The notes: generated from the sequence alone by a model not told the origin. DNA of 64,000 bases from Flavihumibacter sp. ZG627 (GCF_000814325.1 NZ_JPHF01000001.1:1-64000); one strand, 5' to 3'; positions 36,300-46,767 are shown, counted from the first letter of the stretch. Translations and numbers: made by a program.

Positions 36300-37811
36300 A
36301 TGATAAAGAGTAAACATATAGTACCGCTGGTACTGATATTCGTGATCTCTACAGTAACAGGATGTGAAAAGTTCCTGGACAGGAAGCCTCTTCAGGCAAC
36401 CATTGAAGATATTCCGGGTGCTCTTGATGGCCAGGCAAAAGGTCTTTATGGAGCAATCAGAAATTCTGCTAATGATCCTTACATTGGAGATGGATTTCAA
36501 AACATCCCCTGGATCGCAATGAACGGATTCCGTTCTGATGACGGTGAGGTTGTGGCCGATCCGGGTGCATCTGCCTGGAACCAGACTTATGACAGATTCC
36601 AGTACACTAAGGATGACTGGGGTGCTGGCCTGTACTGGGATAAGCATTATGTAATGATAGGGCAGTGTAACAGTGTATTGTATACAGCTGAGTCGGGAAA
36701 TTTCACCGATGAAAGATCAATGGTAAACAGAGCCGAAGCAAGGTTCTTCCGCGCCTACACCTATTTTGACCTTGTACGTACATTCGGGGATGTTCCTATC
36801 ATAGATTTCATTATTACCAAGCCAACGGATGGCGAAGTGGAGAAATCAAATGCAGATGCTGTTTGGACATTCATAGATGAAGACCTGGCTTTTGCAGAAA
36901 TGCATCTTCCTCTGGTATGGGAAGAAAAATATGCTGGAAGGCTTACATCAGGAGCAGCGAAATCTCTCCGTGCAAAAGCACTGATGTATAAGCAAAGATG
37001 GAGTGAAGCGCTTGGCCTCCTTACGCAGGTGATCAATTCAGAAAGTGCTGCAGGGTATGGACTACTTGATGATTACTGGAGGGTATTTAAAGAAGAAGGT
37101 GAACTTGGACCAGAATCTGTATTCGAGATCCAGGCTTCCAAAGAGGCTGGTGATGGTAACATTTACTGGAGCCGTCTGGGACAATCACAGGGTGTTCGTG
37201 GTTCCGGAACCTGGGATCTTGGCTGGGGATGGAATACGCCTACGCAAGATCTCGTGGACTCCTATGATGATGGCGACAAGCGCAAAGCAGCAACCATTCT
37301 TTATTCTAACCAATCTGATGGTGGACCAAGTACGGGTGGATACGGACTTACACTCCCCAATTTAACCAACGCAAAATTCTGGAACAAGAAAGTATATAAC
37401 AACTTTGAACGTTATCTCGATGCAGGTTTGGGTACCCCTAATAATGAAGCACAGAATACCTGGATCAACCATCGGGTGATTCGATATGCTGATGTTCTCC
37501 TGATGGCCGCAGAAGCTGCCAATGAAGATGGGAAAAGTGCAGAGGCATTACCATGGCTCAACAGGGTAAGGCAGAGGGCGGGGTTAGAACCTGTGACTAC
37601 TACTGAACAGGTAACTCTTCGTGAAATCATCAAGAAGGAAAGAAGGGCTGAATTCGGCATGGAATACGAAAGGTTTTTTGATCTCGTAAGATGGGGTGAT
37701 GCGGTGGAAGTGCTGGGTCCCCTGGGCTACCAGAACAAGCACCGCTATTTCCCGATTCCAACACCCGCACTGAATGCGAATCCAAAACTGACGCAGAATC
37801 CGGAGTGGTAA
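36300..37811 (+). CDS. SusD/RagB-family nutrient-binding lipoprotein
   Basis: A 503-residue surface lipoprotein (lipobox STVTGCEKF) with SusD features: RAEARFFRAYTYFDLVRTFGDVP, SLRAKALMYKQRWSEALGLLTQV, RYADVLLMAAEAANEDGKS and the terminal EERRAEFGMEYERFFDLVRWGDA-like block, here KKERRAEFGMEYERFFDLV. It ends IPTPALNANPKLTQNPEW. It belongs with the preceding STN-type SusC, 29 bp upstream. A LamG-domain lipoprotein follows 29 bp later, forming a SusC-SusD-binding-protein trio. Confidence 0.95.
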   Translation: MIKSKHIVPLVLIFVISTVTGCEKFLDRKPLQATIEDIPGALDGQAKGLYGAIRNSANDPYIGDGFQNIPWIAMNGFRSDDGEVVADPGASAWNQTYDRFQYTKDDWGAGLYWDKHYVMIGQCNSVLYTAESGNFTDERSMVNRAEARFFRAYTYFDLVRTFGDVPIIDFIITKPTDGEVEKSNADAVWTFIDEDLAFAEMHLPLVWEEKYAGRLTSGAAKSLRAKALMYKQRWSEALGLLTQVINSESAAGYGLLDDYWRVFKEEGELGPESVFEIQASKEAGDGNIYWSRLGQSQGVRGSGTWDLGWGWNTPTQDLVDSYDDGDKRKAATILYSNQSDGGPSTGGYGLTLPNLTNAKFWNKKVYNNFERYLDAGLGTPNNEAQNTWINHRVIRYADVLLMAAEAANEDGKSAEALPWLNRVRQRAGLEPVTTTEQVTLREIIKKERRAEFGMEYERFFDLVRWGDAVEVLGPLGYQNKHRYFPIPTPALNANPKLTQNPEW

Positions 37812-37840
37812 TTTTCTTAAACCTATAAAAAGGAGTGAAC

Positions 37841-38689
37841 ATGAAATCAATAATTAAATTATACCTGTTATCACCTATACTGGTGATGCTGATGATCGGT
37901 TGCCAGAAAACAGAACGGCCGGTGTTGGGAGATTATCCTACAGATGAATCCAAGCCACCTCTGCCACCAGGGGAACTAAGGTTCTTTGTTCCGTTTGGTG
38001 ATGACCCCCAGAAAAGATATGAAGTAAAAGATAGCATTTCTGGCGATCCGGCACAGGTACACCCTTTCAATCTTACTGAAGGTATCAACGGCAAGGCTGT
38101 ACAGGGTACTGATGCCGGTAATGCCATCAAATACATGGGTGTGAATGATTTTGGTGCAGCTACCAGCTTCACTATTGCATTCTGGATGAAAAATACAGAT
38201 AAAGGAAGAACTGAATTTGTGTTTTCATTGGTAGATGATAAATACGGCTGGCACCACAGCGCAATATTTCTTTTGCTGGAACATGGTGATGCAACAGCTA
38301 CTACGCTCAAATTGGGGTTAATGGACCAGTGGCTGGAATTCCCTGACTCCAAAAAATTTGCTAAGCCTTTGATGGATGGCAGCTGGCACCATATCGCTTT
38401 TGTATATGATGAAACCAGCTCCAAAATGGCATATTATTTTGATGGGGCAATGGTAGAAGATGCACCCGCCAGTGCAACTGATGTTAAGAAAGATGGCAAT
38501 CCAAGGGGAGCCGTTGACCTAACAACTATTAAGAACCTTGTACTTGCAGGCTGGAACAGGCATGCTAAACTTGCCGGCCCAACAGATGATTGGATCAAGA
38601 GCTATACCGGTGCATTGGACCAGTTCAGGCTGTATAATAAAGCTTTATCCGCAACTGAAATCAATGCACTATTTGCAGGTAAACTGTAA
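37841..38689 (+). CDS. LamG-domain surface lipoprotein
   Basis: A 282-residue lipoprotein (lipobox LMIGCQKTE). The start ATG at 37841 follows AGGAG by 5 bases; a GTG two codons earlier is an unlikely alternative. Residues about 60-280 form one concanavalin-A-like (LamG) jelly roll: GKAVQGTDAGNAIKY, SFTIAFWMKNTD, GSWHHIAFVYDETSSKMAYYFDG, YTGALDQFRLYNKALSATEINALF. Without catalytic residues it should bind the glycan, as the surface glycan-binding protein of the SusC/D pair. A hairpin terminator follows at 38730. Confidence 0.87.
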   Translation: MKSIIKLYLLSPILVMLMIGCQKTERPVLGDYPTDESKPPLPPGELRFFVPFGDDPQKRYEVKDSISGDPAQVHPFNLTEGINGKAVQGTDAGNAIKYMGVNDFGAATSFTIAFWMKNTDKGRTEFVFSLVDDKYGWHHSAIFLLLEHGDATATTLKLGLMDQWLEFPDSKKFAKPLMDGSWHHIAFVYDETSSKMAYYFDGAMVEDAPASATDVKKDGNPRGAVDLTTIKNLVLAGWNRHAKLAGPTDDWIKSYTGALDQFRLYNKALSATEINALFAGKL

Positions 38690-38729
38690 AGAGGCAGAAG
38701 ATATTTCACACATGGAACATTTTATACAA

Positions 38730-38763
38730 AAGGGCTGAAAGTCTTCTTTCAGCCCTTTATTTT
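38730..38763 (+). terminator. Terminator-like hairpin inside the glycan locus
   Basis: AAGGGCTGAAAG (38730-38741) pairs perfectly with CTTTCAGCCCTT (38746-38757) over TCTT, then TATTTT. It lies 41 bp after the LamG gene and 25 bp before the next start, so it separates the uptake genes from the enzyme genes, probably reducing rather than abolishing read-through. Confidence 0.8.
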
Positions 38764-38787
38764 CCTGCCAGGGCTCAAAACAACCGT

Positions 38788-41700
38788 ATGTTATTTTTAA
38801 GATCGGCCGTAATCCTGTTAACATCTGCCTCACTGTTTTTCGTTTCCTGCAACAATCAACGGAAGGATACTCTTTTCGAAAACCTCCCGGTTTCGCAGAC
38901 CAACATTTCTTTTGAAAACAAACTCCAGGAAAATGAAAACCTGAACATCTTATACTACCTCTACTACTATAATGGTGGTGGTGTGGCAACAGGTGATATT
39001 AATAATGACGGCCTGCCCGACATATACTTTACCGCTAATTCAAAAAGCAATAACAAGCTTTATCTGAATAAAGGGGATTTCAAATTCGAAGACATCACTG
39101 CCACGGCAGGTGTAGCCGGCAAGGCCGATTGGGCATCAGGTGTAACGATGGTTGATATTAATGCCGATGGCTTCCTTGATATCTATGTTACTGTAAGCAG
39201 CCAGCACCATGGGCTTACCGGAAGTAATGAACTTTACCTCAACAACCAGGATGGAACATTTACAGAAACAGCTGAAAAGTATGGACTTAATTTTTCGGGT
39301 ATGGGTACCCAGGCTGCTTTCTTTGATTATGACCGGGATGGCGACCTTGATTGTTACCTGCTTAACCACTCCCAAAAACCCAACTCAAATATTGTAGATA
39401 CAGCAGCGAGGAGGAAATATAATCCATTATCTGGTGATATACTATATCGCAATGATCTTTCAACAGCCGGGCGATTTACTGATGTATCTGCTGCAGCAGG
39501 TATATATCAGAGTGCACTTGGCTATGGGCTGGGTATCGCCATCGCAGACATGAACCACGATGGATGGGATGATATATACATAGGCAACGATTTTCATGAA
39601 AACGATTATTATTATCTCAATAATGGTAATGGCACATTCACAGAAAGCGGTGATAAAGCTTTTCGCCATTATAGCCGCTTTAGCATGGGTAATGATATCA
39701 ATGATTTCAACAATGACGGACAACCCGACATTGTAACGGTTGATATGTTACCCCCTGATGAAAAAGTACTTAAGACTTATGGCAGTGATGAAAATCCTGA
39801 TACCTATAAATTCAAACTAACCTACCACGGATATCAATACCAATATTCAAGGAATGCACTGCAAGTGAACAATGGCCAGGGTATAAGTTTCAGTGAAACC
39901 GCACTATTGAGCGGAATTAGTGCCACAGATTGGAGCTGGGCACCCCTGTTTGCCGACTTCGATAATGATGGTAATAAAGACCTCTTCATTTCCAGTGGTA
40001 TCGTTAAGCGCCCGGTTGATCTCGATTATATTCGATTTGTATCAGACCTGGTTGCAAAGATGGATCTAAAGGATACGAAAAAATATGACAAGGAAGCAAT
40101 TGATAAAATGCCTGATGGTGCATCCCATCCATACTTCTATAAAGGGAGCGGCTCACTGAAATTTGAGGATGTAAGTGATGAATGGGGAACGTCCGATATC
40201 AAAGGATATTTCAATGGTGCATCCTATGCCGATCTCAATAATGATGGCAATCTTGATGTGGTTATCAATAGTCTTAATGCGCGCGCACTGGTAATGAAGA
40301 ATAATGCTCCCCCAAAATATACTGCTGAGCTCCACTTTAAAGGACCCGGCCAGAATCGTTTTGGCATAGGAACAAAAGTTTGGCTTTTCTCCAAAGGGAA
40401 AATGCAATACCAGCAACTACACCTATCCCGCGGATTCCAGTCTTCCTGTGAACCAGTAATGCATTTTGGGATAGATAGCATTCTTACTATTGACAGCATG
40501 CTCGTAGTTTGGCCTGACCAAAAATACCAGCTCGTAAAAAACATTCCCCCTAAAGGGGATCTCCAGATGGAATACCGCCATGCAGGAGGTGCATTCCAGT
40601 ACAATGATTTCTTCCCTCCGGTTCAACCGCTGCTAAATGACATAAGCAAAGAGGTGAATGTAAACTGGAAACATAAAGAGAATAATTTCTTCGACCAGAA
40701 TAAGCAATACCTGATTCCACACCAGCTCTCAGCAATGGGCCCGCGGCTTGCAGTGGGCGATATCAACCTTGATGGACTGGATGATATCTATGTTTGCGGA
40801 GCCTCCGGGCAATCGGGTCAACTGCTTCTTCAACAAGCATCCGGAAGCTTTCGTAGTATCGATACGGCGATCTTTTCACCTGCTAAGTCAAGTGAAGAAA
40901 CAGCAGCAATATTCTTTGACGCCAATAATGATAAGTTCCCCGACCTGTATGTGGTAAGCGGGGGTAATGAATTTAATAACGGAAGTCCCGAATTGGAAGA
41001 CCGCCTTTATTTGAATGATGGCAAAGGCCATTTCAAATTAGCTGCGGGGTCCATCCCTTCAATAACGCGTAACAAATCAACTGTAAGCAGCTCCGATTTT
41101 GATAAGGATGGTGATCAGGATCTTTTCGTAGGTACACTGGCAGATGCAAGGATGTATGGGATCGCACAACCATCTTATCTTTTGATAAATGATGGCCAGG
41201 GCAGATTTTCCCAAGCTGGTAAAGATCTAATTGCCCTTGATTCCCTTGGTATGGTAACATCTTCAAGCTTCATTGATATTGATAAGGATGGCTGGGACGA
41301 TCTGATCGTTACAGGTGAATGGATGCCCTTGAAAATTTTCAGTAACAAGGAGGGTAAATTTTCTCTGAAAGAAATTCCTGCTTCCACCGGACTATGGCAA
41401 TCATTGCTGCCCACCGATATCAACGGCGATGGTCATATTGATATCCTGGCAGGAAACTGGGGCCATAATAGTAAGCTATATGCGGGTAAACAATCACCCC
41501 TGAAACTCTATGTAAAAGACTTCGACAACAATGGTTCCATAGAACAGATCATGACTTATACCATTGATGGTAAGGAATATACTTTCCTGGCAAAAGATGA
41601 GCTTGAAAGAGCCTTACCGGTGCTGAAAAAAGCATACCTCAACTACAGTGATGTTGCGGGAGAAACTGTTCAGTATATGTTCTACGATCTGTTCAATAAT

Positions 41701-42084
41701 TATAAAGAACTGAAAGCAGAAAAGCTGGGATCAAGTGTATTTATCAACGATGGAAAAGGTGGTTTCAGCATCGCTGAGTTGCCTGACCAATTTCAATTAT
41801 CACCGGTCTACTCTTTCCTTCCTTTGGGTGAACCGTTAAATGGTTTTATGGTAGCCGGCAACTTTTATGGAACAGTTCCTTATGAAGGAAGATACGACGG
41901 TCTGCAGCCATCTTTTCTTACTTATGACAAGGCTGGCGGTAATTATCTTTTTAATGGCATGCTCCCTACTGTTGTGGGAGAAATTCGTGATGCACGCCGT
42001 ATTAGAACCGCTGGTGGCAAGGAAATGATCGTGCTGGCAAGAAATAATGAGTCGCTTCTTTTTTTCAGGAATAATATTCAATAA
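38788..42084 (+). CDS. FG-GAP/VCBS-repeat lipoprotein with UnbV domain
   Basis: A 1098-residue surface lipoprotein (lipobox LFFVSCNNQ). It has two sets of FG-GAP/VCBS beta-propeller repeats with calcium motifs such as DINNDGLPDIYF, DYDRDGDLDCYL and DFDNDGNKDLFI (about 70-420 and 640-1090). An ASPIC/UnbV domain lies between them (about 505-570, RFGIGTKVWLFSKGKMQYQQ, HLSRGFQSSCEP). The propellers are adhesive or binding scaffolds. Proteins of this build are frequent in Bacteroidota glycan loci, with no known catalytic activity. It begins the enzyme half of the locus; GH30 starts 17 bp later. Confidence 0.9.
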   Translation: MLFLRSAVILLTSASLFFVSCNNQRKDTLFENLPVSQTNISFENKLQENENLNILYYLYYYNGGGVATGDINNDGLPDIYFTANSKSNNKLYLNKGDFKFEDITATAGVAGKADWASGVTMVDINADGFLDIYVTVSSQHHGLTGSNELYLNNQDGTFTETAEKYGLNFSGMGTQAAFFDYDRDGDLDCYLLNHSQKPNSNIVDTAARRKYNPLSGDILYRNDLSTAGRFTDVSAAAGIYQSALGYGLGIAIADMNHDGWDDIYIGNDFHENDYYYLNNGNGTFTESGDKAFRHYSRFSMGNDINDFNNDGQPDIVTVDMLPPDEKVLKTYGSDENPDTYKFKLTYHGYQYQYSRNALQVNNGQGISFSETALLSGISATDWSWAPLFADFDNDGNKDLFISSGIVKRPVDLDYIRFVSDLVAKMDLKDTKKYDKEAIDKMPDGASHPYFYKGSGSLKFEDVSDEWGTSDIKGYFNGASYADLNNDGNLDVVINSLNARALVMKNNAPPKYTAELHFKGPGQNRFGIGTKVWLFSKGKMQYQQLHLSRGFQSSCEPVMHFGIDSILTIDSMLVVWPDQKYQLVKNIPPKGDLQMEYRHAGGAFQYNDFFPPVQPLLNDISKEVNVNWKHKENNFFDQNKQYLIPHQLSAMGPRLAVGDINLDGLDDIYVCGASGQSGQLLLQQASGSFRSIDTAIFSPAKSSEETAAIFFDANNDKFPDLYVVSGGNEFNNGSPELEDRLYLNDGKGHFKLAAGSIPSITRNKSTVSSSDFDKDGDQDLFVGTLADARMYGIAQPSYLLINDGQGRFSQAGKDLIALDSLGMVTSSSFIDIDKDGWDDLIVTGEWMPLKIFSNKEGKFSLKEIPASTGLWQSLLPTDINGDGHIDILAGNWGHNSKLYAGKQSPLKLYVKDFDNNGSIEQIMTYTIDGKEYTFLAKDELERALPVLKKAYLNYSDVAGETVQYMFYDLFNNYKELKAEKLGSSVFINDGKGGFSIAELPDQFQLSPVYSFLPLGEPLNGFMVAGNFYGTVPYEGRYDGLQPSFLTYDKAGGNYLFNGMLPTVVGEIRDARRIRTAGGKEMIVLARNNESLLFFRNNIQ

Positions 42085-42101
42085 AGCGAAATACTATTGT
42101 T

Positions 42102-43544
42102 ATGTATAAAAAAACAAGACTTCCCAGGGCTCTTCTTTTACTGATGCTGGTTTGGGGAACAAATTGTTCTGACAAAGGGATGAGCGGAACTGTGGTTCAA
42201 CCTCCTCCGGTGAGGCCCAACGATGTGGATATGTGGCTCACAAAAGCTGACCAGACTGCCCTATTGCAGAAACAGAACCTTACTATTTCCTTTATAGATA
42301 CTACCAATAATTACCCAAATATTGATGTTGATTCAAGCATTTCGTTTCAACCTGTAGAAGGCTTCGGTTATACGCTTACAGGGGGCAGTGCCACTCTTAT
42401 CCGCGGCCTGAATACAACAAACAGAACAAGCCTTTTGCATGAACTCTTCGGCACAACCGGAAATGCCATTGGAATCAGCTATTTAAGGGTCAGTATTGGC
42501 GCATCTGACCTTAGCGAAACAGTGTTCAGTTATAATGATCTTCCTGCGGGACAAACTGATCCCGAACTCACAAAATTTAATCTTAGCAAGGATACTATCG
42601 ACCTGATACCAGTACTGAAAGAAATACTCGCTATCAGTCCTTCTGTCAAAATAATGGGCTCTCCCTGGAGTCCTCCGGTTTGGATGAAAGACAATGGAAA
42701 GTCAATCGGCGGAAGTCTTCTCCCCCAATATTATAGTTCCTATGCAAAATATTTTGTGAAGTATATCGAGGCTATGAAAGCAAATGGTATCAATATAGAT
42801 GCCATCACCATACAGAATGAACCTCAGCATGGTGGTAATAACCCCAGCATGGTGATGAGCGCCCGGCAACAGGCAGATTTCATAAAGAATCATCTGGGAC
42901 CCGCCTTCCAGGCAGCAGGTATAACAACAAAGATCATCGTGTGGGATCATAACTGTGATAACCCCGATTATCCGATCGCTATCCTCAATGACCCGGCAGC
43001 AAAACAATATGTACACGGATCTGCATTCCATCTCTATGCCGGTGATATCAATGCCCTCTCAAAAGTACATACTGCACATCCTGATAAAGCACTTTATTTC
43101 ACAGAACAATGGACCTCCTCAAAAGGTGAATTTGGGGGCGACCTCAAATGGCATATGAAGAATGTGATCATAGGATCAATGCTAAACTGGAGCAGGGTGG
43201 CACTGGAATGGAACCTCGCAAACAATGCAATATTCGGCCCACATACCCAGGGAGGTTGTACAGAATGTAAAGGCGCCCTTACCATCAGTGGAACAAATAT
43301 TCAAAGGAATGTGAGCTATTATATTGTAGCACATGCCTCACGTTTTGTTCCCGCAGGATCTGTAAGAATAAGTAGTACGCAGGTAGCCGGACTAACCAAT
43401 GTTGTATTTAAAAGACCCGATGGAAAAAAAGTTATGCTGATAGTAAATGACGGCAATTCAGCCGCCGGTTTCAACATTCGTTACAAAGGTAAACGCGCAC
43501 TCAGTTCTTTGTCTGCAGGATCTGCAGCAACCTTTATATGGTAA
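42102..43544 (+). CDS. Glycoside hydrolase family 30, copy A
   Basis: A 480-residue lipoprotein-type exported glycosidase (LVWGTNCSDKG). The (beta/alpha)8 barrel and C-terminal beta-sandwich match GH30 (glucosylceramidase-like). The acid/base glutamate E240 lies in TIQNEPQHGG and the nucleophile E335 in ALYFTEQWTS; GSPWSPPVWMKDNG is a further family signature. Related Bacteroidota enzymes are retaining beta-1,6-glucanases or beta-glucosidases. Tandem with a second GH30 copy 18 bp downstream. Substrate within beta-glucans is inferred. Confidence 0.92.
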   Translation: MYKKTRLPRALLLLMLVWGTNCSDKGMSGTVVQPPPVRPNDVDMWLTKADQTALLQKQNLTISFIDTTNNYPNIDVDSSISFQPVEGFGYTLTGGSATLIRGLNTTNRTSLLHELFGTTGNAIGISYLRVSIGASDLSETVFSYNDLPAGQTDPELTKFNLSKDTIDLIPVLKEILAISPSVKIMGSPWSPPVWMKDNGKSIGGSLLPQYYSSYAKYFVKYIEAMKANGINIDAITIQNEPQHGGNNPSMVMSARQQADFIKNHLGPAFQAAGITTKIIVWDHNCDNPDYPIAILNDPAAKQYVHGSAFHLYAGDINALSKVHTAHPDKALYFTEQWTSSKGEFGGDLKWHMKNVIIGSMLNWSRVALEWNLANNAIFGPHTQGGCTECKGALTISGTNIQRNVSYYIVAHASRFVPAGSVRISSTQVAGLTNVVFKRPDGKKVMLIVNDGNSAAGFNIRYKGKRALSSLSAGSAATFIW

Positions 43545-43562
43545 CCCCTTAAACAACGTTGT

Positions 43563-45053
43563 ATGAAACTCAATTCATTATTTGCATCCTTACTTGCTCT
43601 GGCTGCTTCCTGCCAGCAGGCCGAAGAAAAGAAGCTGGTTGATTCTCCCGCTGATTCTCTGTCAGCTGCACCTGCTTTTAACGCTGCGGGTAAAATAGTA
43701 CTGGCATATACAACAGCAGAGAAAACAAACCATCGGTTAACCCTTACCGATACCCTTAGCTTTTCTGAAATGGGGCAGCCAAAGGAAACACAGGTCTGCA
43801 TTTTCATCGACCCCAAACGTATTTATCAGTCGTTCATGGGAATAGGTGGTGCTATCACTGATGCGTCGGCAGAAACCCTTGCAAAACTTCCCGCAGCAAA
43901 ACAGGAAGAATTACTTCGTGCTTATTTTAGTCAGGATAGCGGTATAGGCTATTCGCTGATCCGTACCAATATCCAGAGTTGCGATTTCAGCAGCGGCAGT
44001 TATTCTTATGTTCAGGAAGGTGACAAAGAACTCAAGACCTTCTCCATTGAGCATGATAAACAATATAAAATTCCCATGATAAAGAGGGCTATCACCTCTG
44101 CAGGTGGAAAGATCCCGCTCTATGCCAGTCCATGGAGCCCTCCCGCATTCATGAAAGACAATAAGAACATGCTCCAGGGAGGTAAACTCCTTCCCGAATT
44201 TTATGACGCATGGGCCAATATGTATGTGAAATTTATAAATGCCTATGAGGCAGAAGGAATGCCAATTTGGGGGATCTCCATCCAGAATGAACCAATGGCT
44301 ACCCAACGCTGGGAGAGTTGCATTTATAGCGCCGAAGAGGAGCGCGACTTTCTCAAAAATAATCTTGGTCCCACCATGCATAAAGCAGGATTCCAGGACA
44401 AAAAGATCATCATGTGGGATCATAACCGCGACCTGATCTACCAGCGTGCTCAAACCTATTTTAATGATCCTGAAGTTGCCAAATATGCCTGGGGCATTGG
44501 CTTCCATTGGTATGAGAACTGGAGCGGCGGCGATAATATGTTCGATAACGTCGCCTTGGTGCATGAAGCATTTCCCGATGAGAATATTCTATTCACCGAG
44601 GGATGCCAGGAAAAGTTTGAAGCCTCCCGTTATTATGAATGGAAATGGGCAGAAAGATATGGTAAGAATATGATCAAGGATTTCAACGCGGGTGCAGTGG
44701 GCTGGACCGACTGGAATATTCTCCTTGATGAAACCGGCGGACCTAATCATGTCCAGAACTTTTGTTTCGCACCCATGCATGGCGATACAAAAAAGGGAGA
44801 GCTGATCTATACTAACGCCTACTATTATATCGGGCACTTTTCAAAGTTTATCCGTCCAGGTGCTAAAAGGATCATCAGTAGTGCAAGCAGGTCTCAATTA
44901 CTTACAACTTCCTTCCTTAATGAAGATGGCTCGATGGTTGTAGTGGTAATGAACCAGGGTGATATCAATACGCCATTTTTTCTCTGGGTGGATGGTAAGG
45001 CTGCTGAAACGGTTGCCCTTCCACATTCGATCAATACTTATCTGATCAGGTGA
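43563..45053 (+). CDS. Glycoside hydrolase family 30, copy B
   Basis: A 496-residue exported GH30 enzyme with a lipoprotein-like start (ALAASCQQA). Acid/base E243 lies in SIQNEPMATQRW and nucleophile E346 in LFTEGCQEK. SPWSPPAFMKDN and WDHNRDLIYQRAQTYFNDP are typical of the glucosylceramidase subgroup. It is clearly a diverged paralogue of copy A: both carry SPWSPP, KNNLGP or KNHLGP, and WDHN blocks at the same places. Such pairs may differ in chain length or linkage preference. GH144 copy A starts 13 bp after it. Confidence 0.93.
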   Translation: MKLNSLFASLLALAASCQQAEEKKLVDSPADSLSAAPAFNAAGKIVLAYTTAEKTNHRLTLTDTLSFSEMGQPKETQVCIFIDPKRIYQSFMGIGGAITDASAETLAKLPAAKQEELLRAYFSQDSGIGYSLIRTNIQSCDFSSGSYSYVQEGDKELKTFSIEHDKQYKIPMIKRAITSAGGKIPLYASPWSPPAFMKDNKNMLQGGKLLPEFYDAWANMYVKFINAYEAEGMPIWGISIQNEPMATQRWESCIYSAEEERDFLKNNLGPTMHKAGFQDKKIIMWDHNRDLIYQRAQTYFNDPEVAKYAWGIGFHWYENWSGGDNMFDNVALVHEAFPDENILFTEGCQEKFEASRYYEWKWAERYGKNMIKDFNAGAVGWTDWNILLDETGGPNHVQNFCFAPMHGDTKKGELIYTNAYYYIGHFSKFIRPGAKRIISSASRSQLLTTSFLNEDGSMVVVVMNQGDINTPFFLWVDGKAAETVALPHSINTYLIR

Positions 45054-45066
45054 CCGCTTAAAACGA

Positions 45067-46752
45067 TTGACGATGACCAAAGCCTGCCATTATTTTACGA
45101 TCGCCACCATGATGGCCATTAGTTGCTGGAGTTGCGGCAAGTCGGAAGAAAAGCCCGACCCCACACCACCACCTCCAAAACCTTTGACCGTTAAGAGCAT
45201 TCAGCTTAACAATGCCACCATGAATGATCTTATCTATGATGTGTCAACACGTCCTGGTATCAGGGTGCATTTCAGTGAACCGCTCCTCAGTTCTAGCGTT
45301 GCTGCCGCCGTTAAACTCACTGATCCTTCGGGTGCTGCTTCGGTTTCCACCAGCCTTCAGAACGGCGATTCAGTATTACTGATAACGCCGGGTGCCGATC
45401 TCAAATACCTTTCAAGGCATACACTGCAAGTAACCAGTGCATTGAAATCTGTGGGAGGCGTAAGTTTGAATACTGTTCTTTCAAGGTCCTTCGTTACCAA
45501 AATTGATTCCTCCAATAAGTTTTCCCTCCTATCTGATGAAGAGCTACTTACCCTGGTTCAAAAACAGACATTTAAATATTTCTGGGATTTCGGTCATCCG
45601 GTAAGTGGACTTGCGAGGGAGCGAAATACATCTGGTGATATCGTAACATCAGGTGGCTCTGGTTTTGGAATTATGGCAATCGTTACAGCTACCGATCGCA
45701 ATTTTATTACCCGCGCAGAAGCGCTTACGAGGCTGCAAACCATGGTCACGTTCCTTAGAGACACAGCCAAAACATTCCATGGCGCCTATCCTCATTGGCT
45801 AAACGGGGCAACAGGCCTGGCAGAACCTTTCAGCCAGAAAGATAACGGCGCCGACCTGGTTGAAACATCATTCCTCGTTATGGGATTGATCACCGCGAGG
45901 CAATATTTTGACCGCGCTGAAGCTGCTGAAACTGCTTTGCGCAATGATATCAATACCATTTGTAACAGGGTTGAATGGAACTGGTTCCGGAAAAATGATG
46001 AGCAGGTTTTATACTGGCATTGGAGTGAAAACTACGGATGGGAAATGAACCATCCTGTACGTGGCTGGAATGAGTGTTTGGTTACCTATGTACTCGGGGC
46101 TTCTTCAACTACTCACGGCATTCCGAAATCAGTTTATGATCAGGGATGGAAAGGGCTGGGTGCAAATGGCTTCCTGAATGGAAATAAGTATTATGACATC
46201 ACACTACCATTAGGTCCGGCCTATGGAGGGCCACTATTTTTCTCACATTATTCATTTCTGGGAATCAATCCGAATGGACTTAGTGATGTTCATGCCAATT
46301 ACAAAACTCAGAATACCAGCCATACCCAGATCAATTATAAATACTGCGTAGCAAATCCAAAAAACCACTACGGTTATAGCAGCAAGGTATGGGGACTTAC
46401 AGCAAGTGATATTGAAGGTGGATATACAGCCAGCTCACCCACCAACGATATTGGGGTTATAGCGCCTACGGCCGCTCTGGCTTCCTTTCCCTATACCCCG
46501 CAGGAATCGATGGACGCACTAAAGTTTTATTACTATGTGCTGGGTGATAAACTCTGGAAGGAATATGGTTTTGTTGATGCATTCTCTTTAAAGGATCAGT
46601 GGTTCGCAAATTCATTTATAGCCATTGATCAGGCTCCTATTATCATTATGATTGAAAATTACCGCTCCGGACTGCTATGGGAATTGTTTACCAGTGCGCC
46701 GGAAGTGCAGCAGGCTATGAAAACACTTGGTTTTTCAGCACCTTATCTATAA
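45067..46752 (+). CDS. GH144-like beta-glucanase with N-terminal Ig-like domain
   Basis: A 561-residue lipoprotein (ISCWSCGKSEEKP) with a proline-rich linker (DPTPPPPKP) and an Ig-like Big_5 domain (about 35-130, VKSIQLNNATMNDLIYDV). The catalytic alpha/alpha-barrel occupies about 150-555: QKQTFKYFWDFGHPVSGLARER, GGSGFGIMAIVTATDRNF, GADLVETSFLVMGL, VLYWHWSENYGWEMN, HPVRGWNECLVTYVLGASS. This is the glucoamylase-annotated (PF10091) fold of GH144, whose founding member is the endo-beta-1,2-glucanase of Chitinophaga pinensis. Activity on beta-1,2-glucan is likely but not proven for this sequence. Confidence 0.88.
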   Translation: MTMTKACHYFTIATMMAISCWSCGKSEEKPDPTPPPPKPLTVKSIQLNNATMNDLIYDVSTRPGIRVHFSEPLLSSSVAAAVKLTDPSGAASVSTSLQNGDSVLLITPGADLKYLSRHTLQVTSALKSVGGVSLNTVLSRSFVTKIDSSNKFSLLSDEELLTLVQKQTFKYFWDFGHPVSGLARERNTSGDIVTSGGSGFGIMAIVTATDRNFITRAEALTRLQTMVTFLRDTAKTFHGAYPHWLNGATGLAEPFSQKDNGADLVETSFLVMGLITARQYFDRAEAAETALRNDINTICNRVEWNWFRKNDEQVLYWHWSENYGWEMNHPVRGWNECLVTYVLGASSTTHGIPKSVYDQGWKGLGANGFLNGNKYYDITLPLGPAYGGPLFFSHYSFLGINPNGLSDVHANYKTQNTSHTQINYKYCVANPKNHYGYSSKVWGLTASDIEGGYTASSPTNDIGVIAPTAALASFPYTPQESMDALKFYYYVLGDKLWKEYGFVDAFSLKDQWFANSFIAIDQAPIIIMIENYRSGLLWELFTSAPEVQQAMKTLGFSAPYL

Positions 46753-46767
46753 TCTTAAATCAACGAT

